DNA of 64,000 nt, taken from assembly GCA_021229015.1 (NCBI GenBank), contig CM037795.1:20292889-20356888 (forward strand), in the 5' to 3' direction. Within the stretch, counting starts at the first letter, position 1; each line of letters starts with the position of its first letter. Under the pieces are notes generated by a model. That model was not told the origin of the DNA, searched no databases, and saw only the letters and a program-made list of their open reading frames with translations. This stretch comes from Solen grandis. Taxonomy: Eukaryota > Mollusca > Bivalvia > Adapedonta > Solenidae. The translations under genes and the position numbers were made by a program. This document shows, in pieces, positions 1-13,300 of this stretch.

Positions 1-3000
1 TTTGGAAATGTCAGGAACAAAATTTGAGAAAGTGGTGGAAATGGGAATCAAGAGGAAAATAAAATAAATGTCAATCATAGACACATGCCATTGACAAAGA
101 AAATAGCAAAATAACGTTTCCGTTTTCTTAATTTTTATTATCATATTATCATATATTTCATGTAAAACTATTTTTATATCTCTTAAATCAGTAACATATA
201 ACATTAATAGATAGCCTTTGCTACAAACAGGACAATACAATTGAATAGAAACAATTTATGCATTGCATACTACATATGTTTCTACGATAACACTGTATCA
301 TAAATATTATACACCTATATTTGGAGACCAGCCTGTTTAAAGCAGTCAGCTTAGATTTTTTGAAATATAAACATTATTATACATTTCACCTCAATTAAGC
401 AAGAACCTGCTCTAAGCAGTATACTGTATTATCCCATTGATTGGCTGCCTACGGCAGGTTTGACTGTATATCAAACTGTCGAAAATAAAATCACGCCTAA
501 AAGCATTTATCGTGTATATATAATAATGATGCATGCAAGAAAGAGACATACTAGTACAATTTTATTTTTGTAAAATATATATAATTTAAAAATGATCTAT
601 AAAAATATTCAAAGACTGCTCTGTGGAAAATAATGGTATGTTAAGGAATGTAGAATGAAGCATTAAATTACTTAATGAAAGATAAATTAAGTGAAAATCG
701 AACAATATAAAGATTAAAAAATATATATATACATTTTTTTAATCATTGGCTGGTTTCTTGCAAAATACACCAAAATAACCTATCATAAAACCAATATCAT
801 AAAACCAAATAATCTTCAAAAAAACCAGTATAACCTATTATAAAATCAATATAGGTTAAAGCAATATAACCTGATCATCAAAATACACAATCCTTATTGC
901 TGAAAGGGACCGCATACACATGTTTATTTCCTTGGTCTAAAATAAATTTTAAAATGAATAAATCCAGCTTTTCTCACAATATGTCATGGTCCAATAAGAA
1001 AGTGATGACATGTATAGATTTTTGTTTTACTTTTCCTTCCTTTGTCTTTATGAAAAGGATCATTTGGTAGAATATGATATCATGATAAAGCTTCACACGT
1101 AACACGTGTCGTGGTGACTTGGAACTAAGGAGGCCTCGGCTATAGTCATATGTTAACAAAAAGTCGCTAAAATATAAATGGCAAATAGATTTTTGTTTAA
1201 AAATATAAAAACCATGCCAAGAGAAATTTTGTCAAAATTACCAGTCACTGTTATTGTAACAAATATGTTTTTATTGTTCTGTAATCGTAACTGCGACAGC
1301 ATGCGAAATCTTGCTTATTACAGGTTGATTAACTATACACATTCTTACAGATGGAAGGCACCTGGGTAGATAAAAACATACATTTTATGTCAATTTCGTG
1401 ACTAATTTAATACACGTGTACATCATTTTAAAAATTATAAAAAAAAGGTTTACTGCTGAATAGCATAAATACCAGTGAGGTACAATATCTATCTTATATG
1501 ACAAATGAGATTTTTTTCTCAAGTAATTATGTATACCCATTGTCTAACAAGTCACATTCCTGGAGTGCATATTAAACAGGCAAAGATCGACGTGGCTGTC
1601 AGCAGACGAGACTGTCATCATTGGTTGCCATCAACCGGCTGGAAACATAGACCGATATTTATCCAATAATATGGCAACCTGACAAATAATTCCAATCCAA
1701 ACACATGCGTTTCTGGCAATTTTCTAACGCAGACAGAGTTCTTAATCTAAGATTTCAGATATCAGAAATGACGGGTTTTACATAACTATAGTCTTTGTTG
1801 TCTTATATATTTTGAGCATACGCATTTGTGATGGAAATAACATCAAACAAACATGGCGTTTTACGACAAACCATGCGGGAAAAAACATGGAAGTAAAAAT
1901 TGCAAAAATAATAATAATAATAATAAATAACCATAATTCCCTCTTAATTGTTTCATAGTACACAAATATAACAAAGTCAGCGGTCAACATTGTAAAGATC
2001 CCAGTGAATAAATCGTCAAAACACTTACAAAAATATATGGCTTCTAAATGTCAACATCATTGAAGACGTAGATGAGAAAATAGCTCTCTCAATGAAATGT
2101 TAATCATTACAAAAAAAATGAAAACCTACAAAAACCGATAGACAACCATACAAAGGCCACGACATATATAATGTATGTTTATTACACTTTGTTGTAAGAT
2201 TTTATTACACGTGGGATAAAATACTATATTGATCACTTGAGTTGCAATGTACAAGGAATGGTGTAAAGTGAGACATAATAAAGACATATACACATATTCA
2301 GTGTGAACACTAGAACAAACACGGAAGTTGACTGATACCCCAGCATGCCGCTTTGACATGGAAAAGTTGAAATGACAAGAAAATGAATTTACGTAATTTC
2401 ATGAAAAAAGCCTAACTTAAGTACGGTTTCTATGATAAATATAGAGTTATTTTATCAAGGAACTTTCATTAAATGTACACCGAGACCTGTTTGGAGCAAA
2501 GCGTTATAAATATCAGCACAATGGAAATGTGTATTGTAGTGTATCACCATCTTCGTATGACTGACAGGCGGTTATAGTCATCGTCATTACAATGATTGCG
2601 TTTGAGTTCTTGTTTTAATACCTTAATCCCCACCAACATCACATTTTTGAAAGATATTTCTTGTTTGAGTTGAACAGCACACAGAAATTCAGCCATTTTG
2701 TGGAAGTAATTAATAAATTATAGTATAAATACAGAAGATGTGGAATTATAGCTTTATAGATACGATCGTATCTTTAGACCTAATGGTCCGATTTGTCCAG
2801 AATTAAATTAGCTCTTAGTCTGGGTTTAAATAGCTCATAAAACAATGCACATAGGAACCATATTTGATAAACGTTGCTTTAGAAATGAAGATAGAATAAT
2901 TGCACCCAACGAACGGGCGACGGACATCCGGCGATCCTGCTTGGTCACCATTAGCACTTTGTGCTCATTTGAGCTAACATTATCACACAACTGTATTTTA

Positions 3001-3200
3001 CATGGTATATGATACAATTTTGCAATTACAAATACATATAAACATAAAAATCTAAAGTCTATAATTCATGTCATACACTTTCTTTCACAAATCTGAATAT
3101 CAAACAATTAATAAAAGGCTTTGATTCTCAAATATTCAAACAATAATTATAATATATGTTTGTACATTACGTATAATCACAACGGCGGTATAACAGGGCA
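1..3200. other. AT-rich intergenic region
   Basis: I see no gene in this stretch. Open frames are short (at most about 77 codons), AT-biased and unlike any family I know. It contains only short simple repeats, such as an AAT run near 1905-1930 and AT runs near 720-735. Confidence 0.6.
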
Positions 3201-4475
3201 TCAATGAAAGACTTCAACAAAAGGCATCCCAACCACCTTGTATCCCATGTTTATTGCCAGCTTCGCAAGACCTTCGGTTTCTATGTGATGCTTGTAGACG
3301 TCCTCCGGGAATATGAGGCCGTTGCGATGACACGCCGCCCTTACCAGCAGTGAACAACCCCCTACGCCGTCCAGGGGCACTATTCGACCCTCCGCCCGTA
3401 AATCCGAAAGGTATAACCTGTACGTGAAACTGTAACCCTCTACCAGTAAAATATCTTTTGGTAAATTTTCCTGATCAGCTAAAGAGGTCGGCGTCTCCCG
3501 CCAAGTATTTTTATCAAACACTCTTTTAAATCCATCAGCTCTAAATAAACAAGATGGTGCAACGACATCGCTTTTCGCGAATAGAAGCTGCTGGATTAGG
3601 TCACTTGGAAGTTCCGAGACATCGCTATCAATCCAAAGTACGTAATCAAAAAGATCAAGTTCTAGAGCCACCTTAAGTAAAAGGTTTCGAGCTTTTGCAA
3701 GATGTGAGCGCCTCGTGTGCTGACTAGTCCGATGGTGCACGTCCGCCCAAGAACCATGGATACCCCCACTTATGTTCAAATGAAAGGCTTCAGAGGCTTT
3801 AAAACCGAACTTGTCCTTAAGGTCCTCTGCAATAAGGGTGGCCATGTCCAAGGTTCTATCAGAGCTGCTGTCTTCACCGAAATACACGGATATTAAATGA
3901 TGAGGGTAGCTAAGGTTTGCAAGCTGTTCCGCAAATCTTTCAAGTAAAGTTGCAACATCGCAAACCGGTGTTAGTATCACAATCTTGTAAGTGTATTTAG
4001 TCACTGGAAGCCTAAGGAACTGTTCGGTTATGTTAGGGAAAAGATAAGGCACCACGTCTGAGTCGGAATATTCCGGCACTGGGGGAATGAAAGACAAAGG
4101 TCCAGCACCATAAAAGACTCTTTGTTTATTGTCATTTACACCTTGTCCACTTTGTCCATTGCTCTTCTCTCTGTCCTTCTCGTGTACATTCTCAGCAAAG
4201 TCAAAGCCGACAACACGATCCATTTGCATCCCTTTCACTTTAAACATGGTTTCCCTCGCCCTCACCCTACTGTACGAATCGAAATTTTCGCGAATCGCTC
4301 TCCATCTGTCATACGCCTTCTGATAAGACAATGATTTATTGTCAAAGCTTCTGGCGTCGTATAAAAACAACATTATGGCTCCGAGAACAATCAAATTTAA
4401 AGTCAGCATCCATGTTAAGGCTTTTCTGTTCCACAACATTTTCCTCCACGCCATTGCTTTATTTGAAACAACCAC
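3201..4475 (-). CDS. Anp1/GT62-family glycosyltransferase, type II membrane protein
   Basis: A single 424-codon open frame with no intron. Residues 1-20 are a short basic cytosolic tail (WRKMLWNRK). Residues about 21-39 form one hydrophobic signal anchor, followed by a charged stem to about 155, so the enzyme should face the Golgi or ER lumen. The catalytic domain (about 160-424) shows Anp1/GT62 hallmarks: KARNLLL at 261-267, a DxD-like acidic motif WIDSDV at 281-286 (probably metal and sugar-nucleotide binding), GVGG at 370-373, ETEGLAKLA at 399-407, and a C terminus ending in FH. In fungi this family makes the mannan backbone with GDP-mannose; the donor and acceptor of an animal member are unknown to me. 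The first ATG is taken because the anchor follows it directly. The neighbours give no clue to the pathway. A different inverting or retaining GT family with a similar DxD fold is the main alternative. Confidence 0.78.
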   Translation of the reverse strand: MVVSNKAMAWRKMLWNRKALTWMLTLNLIVLGAIMLFLYDARSFDNKSLSYQKAYDRWRAIRENFDSYSRVRARETMFKVKGMQMDRVVGFDFAENVHEKDREKSNGQSGQGVNDNKQRVFYGAGPLSFIPPVPEYSDSDVVPYLFPNITEQFLRLPVTKYTYKIVILTPVCDVATLLERFAEQLANLSYPHHLISVYFGEDSSSDRTLDMATLIAEDLKDKFGFKASEAFHLNISGGIHGSWADVHHRTSQHTRRSHLAKARNLLLKVALELDLFDYVLWIDSDVSELPSDLIQQLLFAKSDVVAPSCLFRADGFKRVFDKNTWRETPTSLADQENLPKDILLVEGYSFTYRLYLSDLRAEGRIVPLDGVGGCSLLVRAACHRNGLIFPEDVYKHHIETEGLAKLAINMGYKVVGMPFVEVFH

Positions 4476-6588
4476 TTAAACAGGCTTGGCAGAATTTAAT
4501 TTCAAAACATCCCCGATGTACGATTGACATTCAGCGCTTAAACCATCGTTAGTATAGCTAGAGTGATGGTGTTATACAAAACAGAATTCTCCCCATTAAA
4601 TACACGCATTATGGAAGTATCATTATATTCAAACAGACAGCTTGTAATGCTCATTTGACATTTTACTATCTACATACAAGTATTGCGAGGCCAATTTGCC
4701 AAATATGCCACTCAACAGCAACTGTCTACTATTTGATTTTTTCACGAGAATAAAGAATAAATGCTTTCGTATATAACGCGGTTTTCCAAAATATATTCCT
4801 GTCAACAATTGGTGAAATTGTCACTCGAATCACTGGGGGTTGCTGTAATTTCCTTCGAGACCAGCGTATTCCTCTGATTTGTTACAATTGATAGTTCCGT
4901 ACACTAAAATCCATACATCTTGTCAGACACGATAGCTGCATCTATATTAATGGATACATCTAGACGGTAACAAGCGTCACTGGTGGGCTTCAAACGTGGT
5001 TCAGTTAGGCGTTTAACTGCTTTAATTCCTCTAATCGCGATGTGACTTTTGTAGATCCTGCGGCTCTGACAGATAAAACTTGAGTGCTACTATCACATAT
5101 ACTAATGAAAGACTGTCTTGTGAAACGTACATAACATATGCAGGATCTAGAGTTACTCCAGGAAAATCAAGAAAGTAATGATAAGATACTAATACTCCAA
5201 AACACCCCAGTTTCCTCGTATTTTCCTAAAAGTAACGTCTTTGTATTTCTAACGAGATATTGATTTCTCTCTGTTAGGTTAGCTTCACGTCATAGTTCAG
5301 AGAAAACCTCCTCAATGGCAGAGAACGGTCATAACATTAATTTTCCTTAATTGAGTTTTGATCTTTACGCTAGACATGAAGACCGCCGACCCATTTTCTT
5401 GTGCAGACAGAACCTTGATAATGCACGAGGTTGTTCGCATACAGTTTTGCTTTAAGAATCTAATGTTGCGCTCCGATTCCTATGAAGGGAAGACAAAATG
5501 TTGCTGCACTTTATTGATTCATGCGAGGCACAGGGCATGCATTAAAGCCGATAAAACTGCTGACCCCAGTAAACGTTAGTGAAAAGCAAAGTAAATAACA
5601 TGGACAGGAATAATTCCAACAATAAAGCTCAATGGATAAAGTTTCACTGATAAAAATCGCAGCGCGTAATCTCCAGTATAATCCAATGTATTTATTCCAT
5701 TCACTGTAAAATGACTGACAGACAGATACGCTACACCAATTCAAGCTTAATATTACTAATGTACCGCTGTAAAATTACAAAAAAAAATGAAATGATTTCA
5801 ATTTTCCTTGTGCTATTCTAACATAGTTATAGCAAAAACTAAAAATATTAAGTTAAAACTGAGTCAGACAGACGGCCCTCGTCCATTACTTTCTGCGACG
5901 ATTATTAATTGATTTGATTTCAAAATCGAGTCATAAATCCGCAGTTACTGTTCACAAGCATTTCAGTTATTTCCTCAGTGGGACGCTTCATCATATTTTT
6001 TCAAATGCCAGCATTCCCATTGCATCTGTATAATTAATCGATTGCATTCACTGCCAACCAATTCAGAATCCTTATTTCCGCTTTTTGTCCTTCTTGCTGG
6101 GCCTCTGTCGACTTTTATGGCGCCTTTTTCCTTAATGGATTCAAGTTTTATTCTTTCGGCATTAGCATGTCACCTTAAGCAATGGAGTGTTCTGTTTTTC
6201 CTCCCATATCTCTGGTGTAGTCCAACTGAAGAGACCGCTGCAAAGAAGAAAAAGAAAATGTAACAACAAAATGTCTATTGACATGGCTGCAATGAATGAA
6301 AAACGTCTATCGCCACCTCAGCCATATACAGAATATGTCTGTCTATAATGTAAGGTGTTCTTGTGGCTGGATAAAGTGTATTAGAATTTAATCAATTAAT
6401 GTGTTGCTTCATCCATACGTATACAAATCAGGGTAAATGCATTATCCCTCACGATAACATGTACACACTAGACTTGAATGTTTTTAACGTCCAGTCAGTA
6501 TATTTGAGTCATTCGGAGGCTATGTCTACTTAAGACATATATTGTGCAGTGACATTACAATATCCCGCCTTAGACATGTATCATGGCC
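4476..6588. other. Upstream region of the glycosyltransferase gene
   Basis: No coding region is recognised. It would hold the promoter and 5' UTR of the minus-strand glycosyltransferase, but I could not identify a core promoter. The open frames of about 73-77 codons have no family resemblance. Confidence 0.45.
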
Positions 6589-6589
6589 A

Positions 6590-6766
6590 TATGTTTGTTT
6601 GTTTGTTTGTTGTGTTTAACGTCCCAACGACAGTATTTCAGTCATTTGGAGATTATGTCCATTTGAGACAGATATAGTTCTGCCACACTGCAGTATCATA
6701 CTGTAGACATGTGGCATGATACCACACCCAGTCACATTATACTGACACCTGGTCAACAAATACTGG
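6590..6766 (-). repeat. SINE tail fragment, family S1
   Basis: Reads as the reverse complement of the 3' half of the S1 SINE family. A (GTTT)n run at 6590-6612 is the complement of an A-rich tail. It is followed by the conserved blocks CAGTATTTCAGTCATTTGG and CATGATACCACACCCAGTC. The tRNA-like head is missing, so it is a 5'-truncated copy. The same blocks recur at 24418-24566 and, on the other strand, at 49669-49950. Confidence 0.7.
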
Positions 6767-6910
6767 AATCATCTCTACATACTGAGCGCCCAGCAAGCTA
6801 TACCATGAACAATCTTGTAATGGATCGTTCTTGTCAGTTTTTTATCCGTGAACCGACTGCACGCGCAGTTTTCTTGATCAAATGTTCAATATAATTCAGC
6901 AATGTTATCA

Positions 6911-7198
6911 CTGGTCTCTATGGCCAGGTAACAATAGCTACCACTCTGGAATCGGGAGGTTGTGGGTTCGACCCCGGCCGCGACATACCATCGTCGTTAA
7001 AATGATACTGGTGTAGCTCTCCTGTTTGGCGTTAAACATAATATTGGGGTAGTTCTAGGACTGGTTGGTCCGGTGTGAGGTGTGGTATTAAACCGGTCTA
7101 CGGCGTGATATCGCATCGAGCCAGCACTATATCTTGTTACAAGGTTTCCAAAAGATAGAGTCAGTGAGACATTAAACTCATACAACAAAAAAAAAAAC
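6911..7198 (+). repeat. Full-length tRNA-derived SINE, family S1
   Basis: The head resembles a tRNA gene, with a B box GGGTTCGACCCC at 6963-6974 and a degenerate A box near 6925. The body contains the S1 family block GGTTGGTCCGGTGTGAGG. It ends in a poly(A) tail at 7183-7197. It is a Pol III retroposon rather than a working tRNA, because the region after the B box does not close an acceptor stem. Confidence 0.75.
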
Positions 7199-7865
7199 AG
7201 TGACATATACATGTGTATATTAATATACAATTTCAGTGTCTATATCGCTATTGTTTTTCAATAAGAAAAGTAAAATGCAAGTGTTTGATTACCTGAATTT
7301 CAAATTATGATGTTTGTCATATTTTATGGCATTTTTATCTTATTTATTTATTTATGTATTTTTGTCTTGATTCGTCGTCCAGTATGTCTGCATGAAATAG
7401 ACATAATGCTATCTCAGTGCCGTATCTACAAAAGGCATGATACCACACCTAATTACATTAGCCTGACACTCTGCCAGATGGCAAAAAAAAGGAGAGGAAA
7501 TTTGTGATTACTACATTGTCTTCAGTTATGATAAGAGTAGGATCGGCCATGACCACAGCCTGCACTTCTCTGAAACGTGTGTTAACATTCCTTGAAGTAA
7601 TATCTTTGTAAAGCGGACAGATTCATATTGGCGAACATTATATAATAAAGGATTTATATTTGATAAAGGCACATACTAAAAAATAATATTGTAAAATAGA
7701 AAGGAATATATGAAAACTAACAAATACCAAGCTTGAGTGTTCACTTTTTACGTCCCAGAAACAGTTTAGTTAAAATATTTACTTAAAAATAATCCCTATC
7801 TATATATTAGTGCAGTATCAATATGGTCTGACCACAAGTTTTCTCAACTGAGATATAGATAATCC

Positions 7866-8160
7866 AATTTCCATCATTTTGGAGACTGTGTCTACTAGAT
7901 ATATATGTACACTGCAGTATAGCACCGTTGACTTGGTATTATACGACATCCATGCCATTCACATTACGAATAAGAAAAACAGAGGTGGCTTATGTCACTC
8001 AAATATTGGGAAGATACTGGTGAATCTAACTCAGCACACCAGGACAGTTTCCATGACTGGGTGTGGTATCATGTCATTTATTTGCGACAAAATCTCGCAG
8101 TGAGACTCTTGTGACAGAAAGGTTGTCGATTGAACGTTTAACACAAGGAAACAAGCAAGC
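7866..8160. repeat. Degenerate SINE remnants
   Basis: Two decayed pieces with S1 family blocks. Near 7873-7930 there is a minus-sense piece (a block like TTTGGAGACTGTGTCTACT). Near 8055-8160 there is a plus-sense piece with GACTGGGTGTGGTATCATG and an AAACAAGCAAGCAAA tail. Both are weak matches by eye. Confidence 0.4.
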
Positions 8161-8492
8161 AAACGAATGCCCTTCTGAATCAAAACTGAATAGCAAACTA
8201 TGTCGAGATAAATTTACCAATACTCAAGTGTATGCAGTCCCCTGGTGTTTGTTCAGATAAGAAACCCAGTTGGTAAACAGTTTTTTAAGACGTACGTTTG
8301 TCTACCTCTGACAACCGTGTTGACAATGCACGCAACATTAAACATGCATATACTTTGTTTGCCCCTATTCGTGTTTACTGGTATGGTTTAAATTATCTTT
8401 CTAAAGACAAGTCTATAATAGAAATAGCTTTGACTAAGGCAATGGAGCTCATAAGTGTACGAAAGTATTTCAGCCACAAAGCGTTCAACTAA

Positions 8493-8580
8493 TTACAGGT
8501 GGGAGAAGGCCAGGGTTGCATAGAGGCACATTAATACCCATCCACTTGACTGTGTAGGAAGCACACTCGTCGCGTCCTAT
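8493..8580 (-). repeat. SINE tail remnant, family S2
   Basis: The block CTAATTACAGGTGGGAGAAG followed by a GCATAGAGGCA-like stretch is a decayed minus-sense copy of the S2 SINE 3' end seen clearly at 51757-51992. Confidence 0.45.
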
Positions 8581-9027
8581 CACACCCGTTTTGCCACATC
8601 AAGTCCCACCCTGCATTAGAAAATGTGGGGTGCGGGGGGTATAAATCACCTTAAATGATAGTTCTAGCTAAAGACGGACATATAGCTATATACGTCTAGT
8701 TATGTTGTACCTTCAAATATTGTCTTCATATAATCAGTCTACCCATTAGAAGTTCGGTGCTTCTGTGTGTTAACTTGATGTCTACAATATATGCGTACCT
8801 AGGTAGTTAATTAATTATCGTTACTTGGTTATGTAGATGATGAAAGTATAATGAGAGCTGACATTTGTAAAGTGAATACTTATGTTCCTGTAATGGTATT
8901 ACAATTTGGTAGAGTGTGACAGAGCAACATAACACTAGTACAAATTACGCGCATTTCATTAATTAAGCTGCATCTATATTGGGATAAAAAGGTCATGACG
9001 ACAGATATCTAACCAGCGTTCGAGAGA

Positions 9028-9060
9028 GAGAGAGAAGAGAGAGAGAGAGGCACGACTGGT
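9028..9060. repeat. GA microsatellite
   Basis: A GAGAGA run with one interruption. The surrounding purine-rich stretch (9100-9310) contains scattered GAGAGA blocks. No gene is seen from about 8600 to 9700. Confidence 0.85.
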
Positions 9061-9717
9061 TGAAATTCGGGTGGATGGACGGATAGTGTAAAAAAACAGT
9101 CAAAGCGACAGAGATGTAAGAAGGATGACTTATGGAGAGGGAGACTGAATGAAATTAATTGTGGATATATGGACTGATATAGTACGTGTGAGCGAAATAG
9201 AGAAAATTAGAAAGGAGGAGAAAATGCTTGAATTTTAGACGGTCAGTGAGACAGAAAGAAGTTAGAATGATGACTTGTGGAAAGAGAGAGAGAGCCAGAG
9301 AGAGATACCTCACAATGCAGCACACATATATAGCCGCTGTTCATCACATCCTCATCACGAAAGAATATCGTTGCACAATCACCAGATACAAACTGAACTG
9401 TCAGACAGGCTCTTGCTGACTGAATGACAGATGTTTACAGTTGGACAGCGGGTTTGTTATTTTCCTTATCTCGAACAATGAACTTCATTTCGTTAATGGA
9501 AGCAGATGGCTTCGGTTGGTATAAAATTCTATGCTATGGTGCCATAATAACAGAGAGCAGTAGTGATCACTTGTTGCAAGTCACACTTAACATGGTACAA
9601 GCACATTTGTTTTGATGTCTCATCATAAACGGTCATCGATCATGTATTTACTACCATACAATGCTTTAACATGTCTATCGTTTTATTTAACTATGCAGTC
9701 GTGTATACAAATACACT

Positions 9718-9760
9718 TTGATACTACACTTTGATCTTAGCCAAAAGGCGGAGAAGAAAT
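9718..9760 (-). pseudogene. U2 snRNA 5'-end fragment
   Basis: Read on the minus strand, this matches the start of U2 snRNA. The blocks TTCTC, CCTTTTGGCTAAGATCA and GTGTAGTATC occur in the right order and spacing, covering roughly U2 nucleotides 1-40 and including the branch-point-proximal 5' domain. It carries one inserted base and a C-to-G change in the GGCC block. The rest of U2 (Sm site, 3' stem-loops) is absent, and a repeat of ACACTTTGATA follows. It is therefore a truncated copy, probably a retrotransposed or element-borne fragment, not a functional snRNA gene. Confidence 0.72.
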
Positions 9761-10353
9761 ATATATATATGTTAAGACATCTTACAGTGATTAAACGTGT
9801 AATACAGATAGGCCTATGTTTGTGTACAGGTAAATTCAAACTGGCTGCAGGTAAACAACCCTGATACACGGTACGTGTTGATTAAACGTATGTCACAAAA
9901 TTAACAATTAAATCCCAAACATCAAGCTATACTCGCCTTTAATGGAGACGTCCGATGTTAGATCCTTTAAATCCAGCAGGTTTAAACATTAAGCAAAATT
10001 CAATGAAGGCATACCATGTAAACAATGTCAACTTCCGGCGGATTTTATCCAGGTAAGGGAGAAGTCGCTGGCTGTTTACCTTTACCTTATCGCTTCACTT
10101 GCCATAAATAACAATTTCTCCCTGATCTGATTAAGATTACAGGTTTGGATCTGGCACATATTGAAAGAGACTATGTTGCGGATATGCTTGGATGGTTTTG
10201 TTGTGTTTTTAGCGCAGTGTCAATCGGTGATTGAGACGTCTAGCAACTGTCAGACGAATCGAGATGAAAAGCGTTCTAATCAAAGGATACGGTGTGTCAA
10301 TTATCAATTATTTACGTACAGAAATGTTTAACGAGCCCCTGAAGGATGCGCTG

Positions 10354-13300
10354 AAATCAATTCAATTCAATAGTTTATTAGGCATAACACACAGTTTATT
10401 ACCATACAACTTATGGCGTCACAACACATAGACAATACATGTAAGAGAAAATCATGAAATTCTATAAATATAAACTTATGAATTGCTATACTTAAATCAC
10501 AATATACAGTAACTTTAGAGTAACTATTGCAAATGGTATAGGTATAAATATTTATATTTCATATGATTAAATACAATTACTTTTTGAATATATTACTACA
10601 TATTAGGTATATTTATACCCAATATTTAAATTTCTAAGTACTATTTAAAGCCTTCCTTTTTGTAAAGGCAAGATGCACAAATATGGCTAAATTTTGATAA
10701 CACCTGTTTGATTACTTTTCATTAGTAAATTAAATTTAGTAATAGTTGGCCAAGAACAAAAATATTTAGTAATTTCTTACGCCTTAGATCATTATGGAAA
10801 GGACAGACAAGAACAAAATGATATTCATTTCTAAATTTTACAAATCACATTTTCTGTTTTGCCTTTAAATGTTTCTGTATCGACCTTCTTCAACTGCTAA
10901 ACTATGAGCAGAACATCATAATTTAGCTATAGATCTACAATGTGAAGGATTATCAACTTTCAGAATGTATGGTCCCATTACAAAAGAATTTTTAGAATAA
11001 CAATGTGTATCTAATTTATAACTATTTTCAATCGAATTAAACCAACGCTGTATGTATGATCATGAATTCTCTGGATGGTATAGTTTAAATGTTCTTCATA
11101 AAAATATTACTAATAAAAAATATGATAATCCAATATTATTAAACAATGACTTAATGTTCTGAGACTATTTAAGAATAAAATTACCATTAATATCTGTCAT
11201 GTTATATAACTTATACAGCAAAGTATTAGGATTCTTAATAATTTTAAACCAATATTTTACTAAACGAATTTTACACACGATGATAAGAGGACGTTTCCCT
11301 AATTCCCCATACACAGCAACTTTTGATGTTTGTTGCTTTGTAAATAATAACTTTTGAGAAATTTTAAAATGACTTCGCAGCCATAACATAAAATGGGCAA
11401 AACCATACTGTCAAATAATTTAAGCTTTTCCTCTTTTTAAGTATAAAGAATGTGTATCTCTGAATGCATGTGTCAAAACATCCAAAATTGAATTATTATA
11501 TCAATATATGTGATGTATGACGATGAGCTTATGTATGCTTAAGTCCAAATAAAATTTCTGTTCTGTTCTATTCTATATACTTACTGCAATACAACAAATA
11601 ATGAATTTAACAAATATAATGCTTTCAGTGCACTTATGAGATGTATAAAAACAACAATTAGATCTATGTGCCACACAAAGATATGTATATACTTCTCAAT
11701 TATACCTAATACAACTGATAAAAGTGTTTCCTTTTTTGAATACCATAATAGCAGACTTATCAATATTAACTTCTATGCCCTATATTTTACAATAATCATA
11801 CAATCTGTCTACAAAAGCTTGCAAGCCTCGACATGTTCTAGAAAACAACACTGTATCATCAGCAAAAAGTAGCATGAATAAATTAATACCATCTATATCG
11901 ATGATATTGTGGAGCACAACGTATCACTCTGGCTTAAATGAAGGTATATGTCATTAAAAAACAACAGAAATAGCAAAGATGACAACGCTTTCCTTGTTTA
12001 ACACCAGAAACACTATCAAAAAAGTTAGAAAAAAAAAAACCATTTGAACGTACACAAGTTTTTACTGTTGAATACATCGATTATTTTTATAACTTTAGAT
12101 GAACATCCATATCTTATCAGCTTAACAAAAATTCCATTTCGATAAACAAGGTCAAAAGCCTTTTTAAAGTCCACAAAGCAACAACACAACTTTTTTCTTT
12201 TCATGGTTTACAACTTTATCAATAAGACTATTCAAAACAAAAATGCCATCAACTGTTCTTCGGTTTTTCCTAAAGCCATATTGAAAATCATTCAAAACAG
12301 TATAGTCATCTGCCCACTTGTTAATATTTTATTAATTAATAGCACTGGAGAAAATATTAGAAATTATGCTAGTTACAGCTATTTACCTCTATATATGCTA
12401 GTTAAAGCTATATACCTATATATATGCTAGTTAAAGCTATATACCTCTATATATGCTAGTTAAAGCTATATACCTCTATATATGCTAGTTAAAGCTATAT
12501 ACCTCTATATATGCTAGTTAAAGTTACCTTTCTTATATATGCTAGTTAAAGCTATATACCTCTATATATGCTAGTTAAAGCTATACCTCTATATATGCTA
12601 GTTAAAGCTATACCTCTATATATGCTAGTTAAAGCTATACCTCTATATATGCTAGTTAAAGCTATACCTCTATATATGCTAGTTAAAGCTATACCTCTGT
12701 AATTACTTACCTCACTTAAGTTACCTTTCTTAGGAACAGGAACAATAAAACCATTTGTCCATATTTCAGGATAAATGCCATTTGTAAATACATGTGTATA
12801 TGATTTAACAATTCGCATAGCGAAGGGGACAATATATCAACACAATCAATAAATATTTCTGATTTTAAGTTCTCATAACCAGCACTTTTACCTCTCTTTA
12901 AAGATGATATTACTGAAATGACTTCATGGACATCAATTGATTGATCTAGAATGTCTAGAATATCTTAAGATTCTGAAAAAGTGTATTCATTTAACTCATT
13001 TGTAACATTTGAAAATAGGTCACTAAAATGAGCAAAAAAATCTTTATTAGAAATATTAGAATTTTTTTTTGCATTTAGCTTTAATCCTTTTTTTTTTTAT
13101 CTCATTCCAGAATTATTGAGGATTAGACTTTGCCATACTATGTAGGTCCTGTCTTTGTTTATAATTAAATAATATTTTGGCCCTACGAATTTTTCTATAG
13201 TTCCGATGTTTACTTTTGAGTATGATTGAATCAGTTTTAGATTTAATGTTCGATACTTTCTACATGATTTGGTCTTTGAAAAATTCTCTAAATCCTTTCT

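Noticed and set aside
4122..4552. Plus-strand open frames of 64-73 codons
   Set aside because: Antisense shadows of the glycosyltransferase and its upstream edge.
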